The translations under genes and the position numbers were made by a program. Below, piece after piece: positions 50,423 to 61,079 of a stretch of 64,000 nucleotides of DNA. Source of the DNA: Gerris lacustris (taxonomy: Eukaryota > Arthropoda > Insecta > Hemiptera > Gerridae). The DNA is taken from positions 43,824,329-43,888,328 of the forward strand of contig OX578282.1 in assembly GCA_951217055.1 (NCBI GenBank). Direction: 5' to 3'. Every line of letters begins with the position of its first letter. Positions within the stretch are counted from its first letter, which is position 1. Below the pieces are notes generated by a model that saw only the letters and a list, made by a program, of their open reading frames with translations, ran no database searches and was not told where the DNA came from.

Positions 50423-51730
50423 TTAGCTCTCTTGTATCGGAGAGGCTTGTAAGTGAAAAGGATAATTCATTTCCATATCCATCTCGTATTGATTGGAGTT
50501 ATCAATATCTATATTTGAATTTTGATGATCATTAGCATCATAATTTGGATTTTGATGATTATTAAAATCACTTGTATTAGCCACTTCTTGGGCGAACATC
50601 CTAGTGTTTCTAGTTCGGTCTACCTCCATTGGAGTAGCCGTATTTAAATTAGGTTTATTTACCGTATTATTATTATTTTGGGGATTTCTGTTTGTTTGAT
50701 TATTTTGGAAATTTGTTCCTTGTCCCCTTGGATATCCGTTGTAATTATTTCTCGGATAATTATTATTAAAATTGGAATTATTATTATTTCTAAAATTATT
50801 TTGGTTATTTTGGTTATAACCATTGTTTCTGTAATTTTGGTTATTAAACCTATTGTTATTATTTCCATTGTTGTTATTATTATAATTCATATTTTGATTA
50901 TTATTATTATTAAATCTGTTAAAATTGTTATTCATATTTTGATTGTTAAATCTATTATTATAATTATTATTGTCATTCCTTGAATTATTATTATTGAAAT
51001 TGTTATTATTGCTATATCTTTGATAATTATTATTATTTCTTTGATAGTTATAATTATTTCTGTTACTCAAGTTATTATTGTTATTGATAGGAGTCACTCT
51101 CGGTGGAGGACTATAATTACTTTGGGTGTTAGATGCCCTTCTAAGAGAATAAAGAAAATTTTCTTCTTCTATCACATATGACATAGCTACTTCTAAATTT
51201 CTAGGATTTCTCAATCTCACATTTGTTTGCAGATTACCTTGTAATCCCCTAATATAAGTTTTAAGTGTTAAGTCATCATAATCCTCAATTCGGATTCTTT
51301 TCTGTTCCTCTGTTATGTCTAGCATATTCAATTTAGAAAGAATCAAGCATCTTGCGTCTTGACATCTCATGCCAAAATCATAAGGAGCTTCGTTTCTGTT
51401 GGGAGTTATGGACATTAGGTCCTGAATGAGGCAATCAATATTACGCTGATCGCCAAAAGTAAGAGTTAATAGATTTTTAATTTCTCCCCATGTATTTAAT
51501 TCGGTTCTGGACCCAATTAGGTCCAGAGCTCGTCCGGATAACTTTCCAACAACTACCCTGAATAAAAATGTGTTAATAGGGTCAGCGGGATTGGCTCTAT
51601 TGCCGAATTGCGTCAATAGGCTTTCAACGTTATTCAAAAATATCGATAGTGTGTTTACGTTTCCACTATATGCTGGAATAGTGTCAATAAATAATTTCAG
51701 CAACTGATAATTCACGGCTTGTTCTGCCAT
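50423..51730 (-). CDS. Gag protein of the LTR element
   Basis: 435 residues, starting at an ATG about 350 bases after the 5' LTR. Residues 1-200 look like a gypsy-type capsid: helical, with TFLFRVVVGKLSGRALDLI, TWGEIKNLLTLTFGDQ and APYDFGMRCQDARCLILSKL. Residues about 215-400 are dominated by Asn with Tyr, Arg and Gln, like a prion-like domain. No CCHC zinc knuckle is seen, which is not unusual for insect gypsy-group Gags; the Asn/Arg region may bind RNA instead. The frame is intact and ends at TAA (50423-50425), overlapping the protease frame by about 75 bases. Confidence 0.85.
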   Translation of the reverse strand: MAEQAVNYQLLKLFIDTIPAYSGNVNTLSIFLNNVESLLTQFGNRANPADPINTFLFRVVVGKLSGRALDLIGSRTELNTWGEIKNLLTLTFGDQRNIDCLIQDLMSITPNRNEAPYDFGMRCQDARCLILSKLNMLDITEEQKRIRIEDYDDLTLKTYIRGLQGNLQTNVRLRNPRNLEVAMSYVIEEENFLYSLRRASNTQSNYSPPPRVTPINNNNNLSNRNNYNYQRNNNNYQRYSNNNNFNNNNSRNDNNNYNNRFNNQNMNNNFNRFNNNNNQNMNYNNNNNGNNNNRFNNQNYRNNGYNQNNQNNFRNNNNSNFNNNYPRNNYNGYPRGQGTNFQNNQTNRNPQNNNNTVNKPNLNTATPMEVDRTRNTRMFAQEVANTSDFNNHQNPNYDANDHQNSNIDIDNSNQYEMDMEMNYPFHLQASPIQES

Positions 51731-52062
51731 TTTTATATGATTATTAAATTTATTATTATATATAAAAATTTATTATTTCAAAAAAAAAATTATTATTATT
51801 TCATAAAAAAAATTACTTTAAGTATTTTGATTATTATTCCTTGATCAATATTCCTTTACAAATATATCATTCAAATTATAAATTTACTCACAGTAGGAGT
51901 GATATCATGTTTAGAAGAGAAACTGTGGAGAAAGGTCCAGCCGCTCTGGTTGTTCTCGATGAAGTCCAGAAACAGGTTGGGCCACAGAGTCTCAAAATTC
52001 TAGGTGTGTCCTGGCTAATCCTACGGAACTTAGCTGATATCCTCTCAGCTAATCCAGGGCTG
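51731..52062 (-). other. Leader between primer site and gag
   Basis: About 330 bases, GC-richer next to the primer site and A-rich next to the gag start. The expected place for packaging signals. An opposite-strand open stretch (51841-52113) is taken as chance. Confidence 0.45.
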
Positions 52063-52079
52063 TCCTACCGACTGCGCCA
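52063..52079 (-). other. Primer binding site complementary to tRNA-Ser
   Basis: The plus strand here, TCCTACCGACTGCGCCA, equals the 3' end of a tRNA whose acceptor begins GCAGTCG, with CCA, which is how animal tRNA-Ser ends. The minus strand TGGCGCAGTCGGTAGGA is therefore a tRNA-Ser PBS, as known for the 17.6/297 group. Confidence 0.85.
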
Positions 52080-52465
52080 ATTAAGTGAACCACTCGCTGA
52101 ACTGTTTTTTTAAAAAGTTTATTTTGAGATAAACATACAAAATTACAAACTACATAAACTGTCTCATATATTTGGTAAGAGTTGGAGACACCAACGTCAT
52201 ACCTTAAAAGTATTAAATAATACAGTGGCAAAAGAAATGAATGAAAATGAAGTGAAGTGCATTTAGTAATAAAATAATTATAATATACGAAGACTGAATA
52301 GTTTAAATCATAATGTTAAAGGAGAAAATGAATAATGCGCCGAGCCTAGGGTGTGGCCGGTCTTATATATGCAAGGATCTCTGACGTCAACTATAAGTTG
52401 TGAAAGTATGTGTTTGTCGGTGTATCTAAGTATTGTCAGAGTCAGCATTCTATATTGACATAACT
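52079..52465 (-). repeat. 5' LTR of the Gag-protease element
   Basis: Same length and sequence as the 3' LTR. Being the upstream copy for minus-strand transcription, it should supply the promoter. The last T overlaps the first base of the primer site. Confidence 0.95.
52362..52369 (-). promoter_or_regulatory. TATA box in the 5' LTR
   Basis: The minus strand reads TATATAAG followed by a GC-rich stretch, about 100 bases into the LTR. This is a good TATA element for the genomic transcript. The start site was not determined. Confidence 0.5.
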
Positions 52466-52469
52466 TGCA

Positions 52470-54736
52470 TTTAATACCTAGCAACAATGGCCTTAATGTC
52501 TGAAAAACATCATATTAGCCAAGCAAAGATTTGAATTATTTTATTTAATATTAAAATATAGTGGTAGGCTAACAAATTGAGAAAGTCTGCCAATCAGTGT
52601 GGCATATAGCTTTCTTGCATCCTATATCAATAAACAATAGATAGAGAACATAGATATTGTCAAAAAAAGAGAAAAGAAATGTCAAATATTTAAACGCTTA
52701 AATCACTCTACAGCAGTGTCATTGGTGGTTTTACCAAAAAACTTTATTGAAAAAAGTTTGACTAATCAAATAGATGAATTTAGAATATTTTTCTGATTTA
52801 AAATTTTAAATTTCAAGTTTCCATTTATGTGCTTGCGGAAGAGGAAGCAATTAGTGCAATAGGTTGGAATTAATATTGGACCAATAGTAGTTAGTTTATG
52901 GTTGGGTAATTGTGACTTACCTCCAAAATTTAATCAAAATCAGAAGGGTACTTTTTAAGAAAAGGTATTTTACCAGAACTAATGTTGAACCATAGACTAA
53001 TGTTCTCTAATGTCTGTAACAGGTTTCTGGGCAGGGATTTTTGTATTTTAAGACATAAAATAATTTCATTCTTCATAATGATCATCTGATGATTCAGGTA
53101 ATGCATTCATTACCTTTGGTAAGTTCAGAAGCAAACTTAAATAAAAGAAGAAACTATCTAAAATAGTTTGTAAATTTATGTGGCATGTAGCTTTCTATTA
53201 TTGGACAAATGGTCCTGTTTTGAGTCCTCCACGGCCTTCGTGTTACTTAAAGAAATTTGGATAGAATGTGGGATACTTTAAGAAATTTGGAAGGTCTGTG
53301 GAATACTTAAAACATTTGGATGGTTTTATTCAAATTTCTTTAAAATCAGATGGATGCTTTTAAAGCTATAGGTGTTAATAAAAAAAAGTTTGTGCACTTG
53401 TGGAAAAGAAAGCAATGGGGGCAGAAAGTTAAAATTTTTATGGAACTAACAATGGGCTATTTGCCTACCATCAAGCAGTATTTAAGATTTGGAGGTTTGC
53501 AAAAATGATGAATGATAGACAGATCCGAGACCAAAAATGTTCCCTCATGTCTGATACAGATTTATGTCCAAGAACTTTTGGATTCAGGGACAAATAATTT
53601 TCAAACTCTGAATGTTGACAATGCTTCTGTTACCTTGGGTAAAAATCCTATTTATATTACTATTAAAAGAGTTCAAGCACAATTAAAAACAAATATTATC
53701 TATCTATATTATTAAAAAAAGTTTTGTAAACAAACAAATGTGTCAAATTGTGGCAAAGAAGCGGCTTTTCGACGAGCGAAGCAATTTGGGGGCAGGGCCC
53801 CCTAGTTTCTTATCGAAAAAGTTTAAAAAGATGCCACTCTCTTGGAATTATTAATACCTTTAATACTTAAAACACTATTAAGTTGATTCTTTGATTTGGC
53901 AGGAATTAACTTTCCTTGTATTAATAACTATTAAGTTCCTCAAATATGTTTGGTAAATGCAAAGGAAGCTTATCTAATTCTAATCACTATTGGTTTACCT
54001 AAAATCTTAGGAAATCAAAAAATTGTCTTTTGTCTTGTCTCGTTAAATGTAAAGCGATCTTAACTCATTTCGTGTAAAATAATTTTAGGCCAAAAATGTT
54101 GTAATTGCTCTTAAGACGTTTGTGAGAACATTATTTTAAAAGCAAAATGTGATAAAGCTGCTAGTACGATCGCCCATAAACCTTTTTCTTTTTTTGGAAA
54201 TTTGTGACAGAACATTCGATATCTATACTTCCCCACCACCTTTTAGAACTCAAGGTCAGCTCAGATTGTTGAGGTCCATGTTTTCAGTCATCTGGCAGAC
54301 TTATCTTATTTTTGCCTGAAATTGCACACTTGCCTTTGCAACGCAATACCATCAATTGTAGGCAGCACTCGTCAATCAATCAAATTTAGAAATTGAGATT
54401 TTGGGACAGGAGAAAACTCTTTATTCTTCTATTTAATGAGACACTTTTTTACATTTATAATAATTTTTTTTTTTCATTTATAATTATAGGCGTAAAGGAG
54501 CTGTAGGGCAGGTGGTTTAGAATCTAGGGTCATTATCTTGGCACCTCCATTCCACCTACCTTTCTTTAGACTCAACCCTCCCTTTCTGTTCAAAACACAT
54601 TATAAATATTTTATCACCCATAGACACATTACTCTTAGAACTTAATATTTATTATGCTTGCTCGCTCAATTATTTGAGTTACTCATTGCCTAGTACATTA
54701 AATTTGTCAAGTGATAGTACTTGAAAAATATAAACA
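52470..54736. other. Gene-free region with family D copies
   Basis: Two pieces of interspersed family D: 52800-53150 ('gtgcttgcggaagaggaagcaatt', 'ggtaagttcagaagcaaact') and 53380-53690 ('gtttgtgcacttgtggaaaag', 'atgttccctcatgtctgatacagattt'). Around 53230-53330, 'ggatacttaaagaaatttgg'-like segments repeat three times. 53745-53800 has a GC-richer patch ('gcagggccccctagtttctta') like the end of another repeat. No gene. Confidence 0.5.
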
Positions 54737-54905
54737 GAAAAGCCTCACTACAAAATGAGTATTTAATCCTCAAAACTAGCTTTCGGCCTCTCGGCCATCA
54801 TCACTGCCTACAATGACAGTACTGTCATTGTGGGGACTGATGATGGCCAAGAGGTCGAAAGCTAGTTTTGAAGAGTAAATACTTATTTTGTGGAGGGGCT
54901 TTTTT
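54737..54905. mobile_element. Foldback MITE-like hairpin, ~169 bp
   Basis: 'aaaagcctcactacaaaatgag...ctcaaaactagctttcggcctctcggccatcatca' pairs with 'tgatgatggccaagaggtcgaaagctagttttga...attttgtggaggggctttt' around 'caatgacagtactgtcattg'. The arms are about 75 bases and nearly perfect. Confidence 0.8.
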
Positions 54906-55518
54906 GGTGATCTACCTTAGCCTCAGTCTCTAAGATAATACAATTTTCGAAGTCGAGGCAACAATCAACATAATGGAAAATATATTTGGTTTGAATACAG
55001 AAATTAGCCTAATTTGCTTGGATAATTGCATAATTTATGTACACATAATCTTTATGACCTGCTCCATCTTTAGCCTCCTTTATATCTGAGATATTTCAAT
55101 ATCCCAATAATTTGCCTGAAAACTGGAAATAAATCTCATTGAGGGCTAGCTTAATATTTAAGTAAAGGCATGAATTAGTCTTTTAAACAATTATTAAATA
55201 AAAAATATCTGATAAACCTCTAAATCAACCAATCTTTTTTCTAATAAAAATTGTTGGGGATAAATAAATGTATTATATCATTCATTCTTTCTTTTATTTA
55301 TTGATTTTTATTTAAAAAATATTTTATCTTTTATGCATTTTATAAACATTGTAACTAATTATGCTACACAATGTAAAATAAATAAATAAATTAATTAAAC
55401 AAACTTTTTAAAAAAAATTATATAAAGCATAATGTATTTTATATAGCATATACCTAAATAAAAAAAATATATATATATATTTAAACAAACAATATAACAT
55501 ATTTAAATCAAACTAAAT

Positions 55519-55614
<96 letters not shown>

Positions 55615-56154
55615 TATGGATTTATAAGTTTATTAAAACTGAAAAAAATAATAAAATCAAAATAAATTATATTGTACGTGAATATAAATTAAAAAAAATG
55701 ATACTCATAAGACTGCATTTATGAAAGTTATAAATAAACAAAAAAAAATATATATATGTAGATTTAGTTCGAATATAAAAATTAGCAGAGGTAATTGAAC
55801 ATGGAATGTAGAATTTTATAGTCGCAAAATAGTTGTAGTTCGGCCTATTGTGAGATATTAATAAATTGATCAATGTTTAATTATTTGATATTTATTTTCC
55901 CTGTTTCATGTTAAATATTTAAATTAATTTTGACCAATAACCAACAGAGCCAAACATGATAAATACTCGTAATAATGAACTATATTTAAAATATAGATGT
56001 ATTAGAACAAAAAAATCCTCAAGTGTGAGGATTTATAGTCAGCATTAGAAAGAAAGAGCTAGGAGTCAATTTTACACCTGCTTTTGTATTTAAGTTATAT
56101 CGATGTATTGCAGGGCTGTTGGACTGCAAGGCTCATAACGTGTTCGAAAATATA
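54906..56154. other. AT-rich gene-free region
   Basis: Only the (TA)n run at 55523-55611 stands out. The stretch at 56090-56154 next to the MITE has ordinary composition. Confidence 0.45.
55523..55611. repeat. (TA)n microsatellite, about 90 bp
   Basis: Uninterrupted TA dinucleotides, preceded by AT-rich sequence with shorter TA runs. Confidence 0.95.
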
Positions 56155-56588
56155 CATGGTGGTCCAAAAGTCTCCCCCTCCCTCTTAACAACTTTTGAAC
56201 GGTTTGAGATAAATTAATGAAACTTGGTGGATCTCTACCATGCAAAGGGAAGTTTAAAGGGTTAAGGGGCAAAGGGTTATTTTGCTATCTTTGCCCACCT
56301 ATAGGGGGCAAAGTATTGGAAATAGATAAAAAAGTTTCAAGTAAAAGTTTATTATTTTTCAATGTAGAATCCAAATATGCTATCAAAAATATACACTCCA
56401 ATTTGAAATTTTGAAGTTGGGTGGTCTAGGGGCAAAGTGGGTGGTTGCCTCTAGTGGATGATTGCATGAAAACAAACTTCCCTTTGCATGGTAGAGATCC
56501 TCTAAGTTTCATTAATTTATCTCTAACCGTTCAAAAGTTAAAAGGGGGGGGGGGGGGGGGGGGGGGGAGGGACTTTTGGACCACCCTG
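56155..56588. mobile_element. mariner-like MITE, 434 bp, long TIRs, TA target
   Basis: Flanked by TA on both sides. Ends CATGGTGGTCCAAAAGTC and (inverted) CAGGGTGGTCCAAAAGTC, of mariner type. The inverted repeats run about 100 bases ('gatctctaccatgcaaaggg' and its mirror). A run of about 24 G (56544-56567) has expanded in the right arm. No transposase. Confidence 0.8.
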
Positions 56589-56590
56589 TA

Positions 56591-57060
56591 TATGGGTGGT
56601 TAGGGATCAGAGAAGTGGCTATACCAGTTCCGTAGTGGGCTTGGCTATTTTCTCTCGTACCTACATAGGATGGGGAAACACATCACCCCGACTGCTTATA
56701 CTGTGCAGGGCTCCTGGACGACTCAGAACACTTCTTCTTTGTCTGTGCCAGATGAACATGGGAGAGGTAAAGGCTAAGAGAGGCAATTGGAGCCTTTGAC
56801 CTGGACAGCATCATCCATACTAAAGAGCAAGGATGTTTTGAGCCTCATGCTACATTGGGTTGATCATGCAGGCGAGGAAGGGATGGATCTAGGCAATGTA
56901 TATGGTAGAAAAACACGAGGAGAGGTAGCCCCTAGCTAGAGTCAAGGGACAAAGGCAGGCGGGTGGGGGCTTAAAGGAGTTCTAGACGAGGCCTAAGAAG
57001 TAAAGTGGTAGTGGTTTAGTCGGTACAACAGTTGTTTCCGAAAGCGTATAAGTCCAACAC
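56591..57060 (+). pseudogene. R1-type LINE 3' fragment
   Basis: In shifting frames it reads QFRSGLGYFLSYLHRMGK, then CLYCAGLLDDSEHFFFVCAR: the QFLSGHG-like motif and C-x2-C-x8-H-x4-C knuckle found at the end of R1-type LINEs. It parallels the end of the LINE at 21-24 kb (LTQFLSGHGLFCAYL). Frameshifts and a stop make it a relic, and it starts right at the mariner MITE. Confidence 0.65.
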
Positions 57061-57102
57061 TGTGTTAAATAATTCCACCTCCCTCCCAAAAATCGATATA
57101 TT

Positions 57103-57173
57103 TCTTGTTATATCGACCACCTAAGTCAGATTTGATAAATATATCTTAAATAGGTCTTGTCAGATTATCAGTA
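57103..57173. repeat. 71-bp direct repeat, copy 1
   Basis: Identical, as read, to 58128-58198 ('tcttgttatatcgaccacct' to 'cagattatcagta'). The two copies are 1,025 bases apart in the same orientation. Confidence 0.9.
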
Positions 57174-57222
57174 TTTCAAAGTTAATAGGGGCAAAAACGG
57201 TATACAGTAGACTTCGAGGAGA

Positions 57223-57243
57223 CCCCCCCCCCCCCCCCCCCCC
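57223..57243. repeat. Poly(C) run of 21
   Basis: A homopolymer of C in AT-rich DNA, just inside the 71-bp direct repeats. Length may be an assembly estimate. Confidence 0.9.
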
Positions 57244-57589
57244 GTTTTCTTTTATTAACATAATATATTAAGATACCCTTTTACATTTATTTAAGTAAGA
57301 GCATGAGAACTCAACATAAGTTTTCGGAATGCCCCTGCTGCGAAAATTTTCAAGCCTTTAATGTAAGTTAGAGCATCTAATCTATAATTTTATCACTTCT
57401 GGCTTATTCTATTTTCCTTATTCCTGACATGCTTTGCTATTGCTCTCTGACCTGATATGATCCTATTTTATCTTTACTTCGTCAATTACAAAGTTTGATT
57501 ACCATAACCACATGCAACAACTACAGGAAGTATTTCAGCCTCAATATATATTTTCTCCATTTAATATAATGTTTATCTTAATAAATTTT

Positions 57590-57935
57590 AGGCTCCATTA
57601 TTTTTTCCAACCTCTTCTATCGTCTTCTTTGTTTAAATTATTTGTAAAGGAGATGTTTTGTTCAAGGTAAATTGTATCTGGTAAGATTTTTATTTCGCTA
57701 TTTATTTCAATTCTGTTAACATTTTGACAGTAACTTAGTACCATAGTTTGACAGTATTTTAGTTTTCAATAAATTAATTTCAAGCCCTACTGTCTGTCAA
57801 GCTTCTGAAAGGTATCATATTATCTTTTGAAGATCATTCTCTCTTACAGACATTAAAAGTGCATCGTCGGCGAACTTAAGGTTGGTGTGTAACTTATCAA
57901 CTAGTACCGAGATTTTCACACTCTAGTTTCGAGAA
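57590..57935 (-). pseudogene. LINE reverse transcriptase fragment
   Basis: The minus strand reads TNLKFADDALLMSVRENDL (the FADD catalytic motif), then LSEA.QTVGLEINLLKTKIL and ILPDTIYLEQNISFTNN. These are in the order of the RT palm and thumb of RTE/Jockey-type elements. Stops break the frame. No 5' or 3' parts of the element were seen nearby. Confidence 0.7.
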
Positions 57936-58127
57936 AGCATTTTCTAGTACACTACATAATTTAGACTCCTAAATTTCGTTAACACCCTTTATTTTTTAAT
58001 TATTGTGTATTATTATCGTAATATTCACCATGTTAAACGATGTCAGGTAAATAATTTGACTTACTATCTAGTGTATATAACAATGTTAACTAGTTAAAGT
58101 AAAAATATCTGTATATATAACAAAATA

Positions 58128-58198
58128 TCTTGTTATATCGACCACCTAAGTCAGATTTGATAAATATATCTTAAATAGGTCTTGTCAGATTATCAGTA
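58128..58198. repeat. 71-bp direct repeat, copy 2
   Basis: See copy 1 at 57103-57173. Flanks differ on both sides, so the repeat boundary is sharp. Confidence 0.9.
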
Positions 58199-58199
58199 A

Positions 58200-58700
58200 T
58201 TTATTTAATTTTCCCCCGTTTTTTAAAACTGTCAAAATTGTTTTGATTTTTTTACACTAATTAAAGTATCAATTTAGCAAAATTTAGGGAGCAGACGGTT
58301 AAAATTTTATCTAGGGCTATCTGCAGGCTAATTTCGTCAAACTATCCAAATTTCATAAAAATCAGATAATTGCTTTTAATGATAGATGTGTAAATGAATG
58401 TATGTTTGTGCACATGTGGAAAAGACACAAAAATGAGTGCAGAAGGTTTAAACTTATATGGGACCAACAATGGGCTAATGACCAACCATCTAAATTTCAA
58501 TAAAATCAGATGAGTAGTTTTTGCAAAAATTGAGCGAGAGACCAACAGACAGAAAGACCGATGGACAGACACGGAACCAAAAATATTCCCTGATGTCTGA
58601 AACGGATTTGTCTTAAAAGTTTTGAAATCGGAGACCTAAAAAAATGTTTGTTCTTCGGAACGATCACATAGCTTCCCGTTACTTTTGGTAAGCTCAGAAG
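58200..58700. repeat. Interspersed repeat family D, reversed copy
   Basis: Carries 'gtttgtgcacatgtggaaaag', 'gggaccaacaatgggctaatg', 'cagacacggaaccaaaaata', 'ccctgatgtctgaaacggat' and 'cttttggtaagctcagaagc'. This is the reverse order and strand of the block at 3985-4400. Diverged and noncoding. Confidence 0.6.
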
Positions 58701-59301
58701 CAAAAATGTATATGTTGTATAAATACCTCATAACCTAATCAGTAATCAGTTTAGATAAGAAATAATATTTCTCGATTGCAACATTTTTGAAACACTTACA
58801 TTTACAGTTTAATTAAAATTGGTTATTGGCCTAATCAAGTGCAATAAAAATCTAGCTATTAATGTTGTTTGTTTAGCTATAGACAACAAATTTTAGCCAA
58901 ATAATCAGCAACAAATATTTTATGCTAATATTTTAAATAATGTCATTCAAAATCCAGACATGTTTTACACAAACACTGAAGTAAATTTTTTTTAATCAAT
59001 AACTACAAAAAGTTAATAGAACTGCTCTTCTAAAGACAGGACTGTTGCCATTTGGTAGCACAGAACAATTTTAGCGCAAATTTAATTTGCTGTAGTTCAT
59101 AGAACTGAATAAATAAATAGTGTATTCCTACACTCCTTAACAAAATTTTGACAAACATCCGTAGATTCTATTGGATTAGTAGTCTCTACGACTAATTTTA
59201 ATATTTTTCTTTCAGGGATAAGTACATAATGTGGATGTCTATGACTGATACCCATTATTGATTGTTGTCTTTTTAAATTGTTTATTATCACGAAAACAAT
59301 C
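58701..59301. other. AT-rich gene-free stretch
   Basis: No repeat, exon or structured element recognised. Confidence 0.4.
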
Positions 59302-59935
59302 ATCCCGACAAAAACACTTATGTAAAAAAATAAGCCAAGTCTTGCGTAAACGGTTGTGATATCATAGGTGTAGTCAAGTTTCCCTCATCCAAGTAAGTTC
59401 TACTAGGTCTGATTCTGAGTTGTCCAGTACAAGTAAATGATGTGGCTGCCCCCCCCCCCCTCCCCCCTCTCTATTCTTTGCCCCTCACAAACACAAACAT
59501 TTTCTTATCCATATTAATCTACATGTTTAAATTTAAAAACATTTTCTGACATGGCAAATACGCTGCACAAAAAGGCTAAAATGAGGTGAAGTGCCTTATA
59601 CAAATTTGTATCTTTGTGCTGCGACACTAAAATTAAAATTTATTATTTGATTTGTTGTAATTTAATAAGTTTGTGCTGCTTATTTACCAAGTCAGAAAAT
59701 GTTTTTAAATTTAAACATGTAAATTAATATGAAAAAGAAAATGTTTGTTTTTGTGAGGGACAAAGAATAGAGAGGGGGGGACAGTCACATCATTTACTTG
59801 TACTGGATAAATCAGACCTTGTAGAACTTACTTGGACGAGGGAAACTTGGCTACACCTATGATCTCGATCTCACAACCTTTTACATTAGACTTGGCTTAT
59901 TTGTTTACATAAGTGTTTTTGTTGGGATTTCATTT
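59302..59935. mobile_element. Long foldback element, ~634 bp
   Basis: The left arm starts 'cccgacaaaaacacttatgt' and continues through 'ataagccaagtct', 'catcataggtgtagtcaagtttccctc'-type sequence and 'cagtacaagtaaatgatgtg'. The right arm is its mirror, ending 'acataagtgtttttgttggg'. Arms are about 290 bases with a few percent mismatches and small indels, including a C-run/G-run pair. The centre (about 59600-59650) is unpaired. Confidence 0.8.
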
Positions 59936-61079
59936 CTTTTTGTAAGAATATAATAGAAAGATAATAAACGAAGTATTAGGAAATGAAGAGTAGGAGGAAT
60001 AATAAAAATTGTTTAGAAGAAAGGATTTGAAGCACGAAGACAAGGTATGGAACGAGGTGGGTGTTCTAATTGAACAAAATAATTATCTTAAACAATACTG
60101 TCAAATCAGTGTCAACCTCACATATTCCTCATATATTAAATGAGAGTAAAATAATTCTTTAGTTTTAAAGTTCTCTACTAGGTAGCGCTAGTAACACAAG
60201 TTATATTTTTATTTTTTTTTAATTTTTTTTTTAATTTTGAATTGGCGGACTTTCTAATAGCCTTTAGAAGGGCAAAGAAACAGATTTTTGCGGATTTTTT
60301 AAAATTTTCCTTTATTGTACATTAAACTCTACCTATAAACTATATTTCAAGATTCTAGGATTGCTAGAAGTGGCTTAGAATTATGATGAGAGTGACAAAA
60401 TAAAAACCTTTAGATTCATATATCTTATAAACCAATGTAGGTAGAGGCGTGATATTTATATTTCAAATTTTAATTAATTTTACATAGGTATCTAAGTATC
60501 ATTAATAAGATTATAGAGGGGGGGGGGGGGGTCCAAAATGCCTTGAAATGGTTCCAGTTAAGGATGGTACGGCTGTGCTCGACTTGGCGTGCCCCCAGAT
60601 TAGTAAAACTCAATAATATTATTTGTGAAATTATAAATACTTCATAGTATTACTTTAATTTTAGTTACCTTTAAACATTCAATTTAAAAAAATTAAGTTA
60701 AAACTCAATTACGAATTATTTTTTTTGGTTCCTGCAGGAACCCATACTTATTACCTAAATAAACTGTTCTAACTGTTGTAACTTGTCAGTAGATAAGTCT
60801 TATAATTAGACTGGTCATGATCATAGTACAAAAATATTAAAATAGCATTAACGATTCCTAGGCCAAGAGAATTTGTCAAAAAAGACTTCAAATTGCTTAA
60901 TTTATTATTATAATATAATAATACATTAATTTATTATAATGATACATACATAATAATTAATACATGCATAATTAATTAATTAATTATATGTATTAAATTA
61001 ATATGTATTGATGATTCATTAAAAATATTATTTTGCCTTTCATTTGCGGTGCATGCTTGCTTTGTCTTTTCATAGCTCT
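59936..61079. other. Gene-free region with a G run
   Basis: AT-rich. A run of about 13 G sits at 60518-60530, followed by 'tggttccagttaaggatggtacggctgtgctcgac', which has the look of a repeat end. No coding frame. Confidence 0.4.

Larger units (their letters stand above)
44837..52465 (-). mobile_element. Young Ty3/gypsy-type LTR element coding Gag and protease only
   Basis: Two 387-bp LTRs, read as identical, bound a 7,629-bp element; TGCA is duplicated at 44833-44836 and 52466-52469. LTRs start AGTTATG and end CTTAATT on the element strand, like gypsy-group elements. Next to the 5' LTR is a tRNA-Ser primer site; next to the 3' LTR is a purine tract. The element codes an intact Gag and, in the -1 frame, a retropepsin ORF. 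There is no RT, RNase H or integrase motif and no large pol frame in the remaining 3.8 kb. Identical LTRs and intact ORFs argue for recent movement, which would need enzymes supplied by a relative. Confidence 0.85.

Noticed and set aside
50423..50500. Canonical slippery heptamer for the Gag-Pro frameshift
   Set aside because: No X-XXY-YYZ sequence in the zero frame within the overlap; only the frame arrangement is reported.
50678..50983. Plus-strand 101-codon Ile/Val-rich 'membrane protein'
   Set aside because: It is the antisense of the Asn codon repeats of Gag (AAT read backwards as ATT).
51841..52113. Plus-strand 90-codon open stretch
   Set aside because: It lies across the leader, primer site and 5' LTR of the LTR element on the opposite strand; chance opening in a GC-richer patch.
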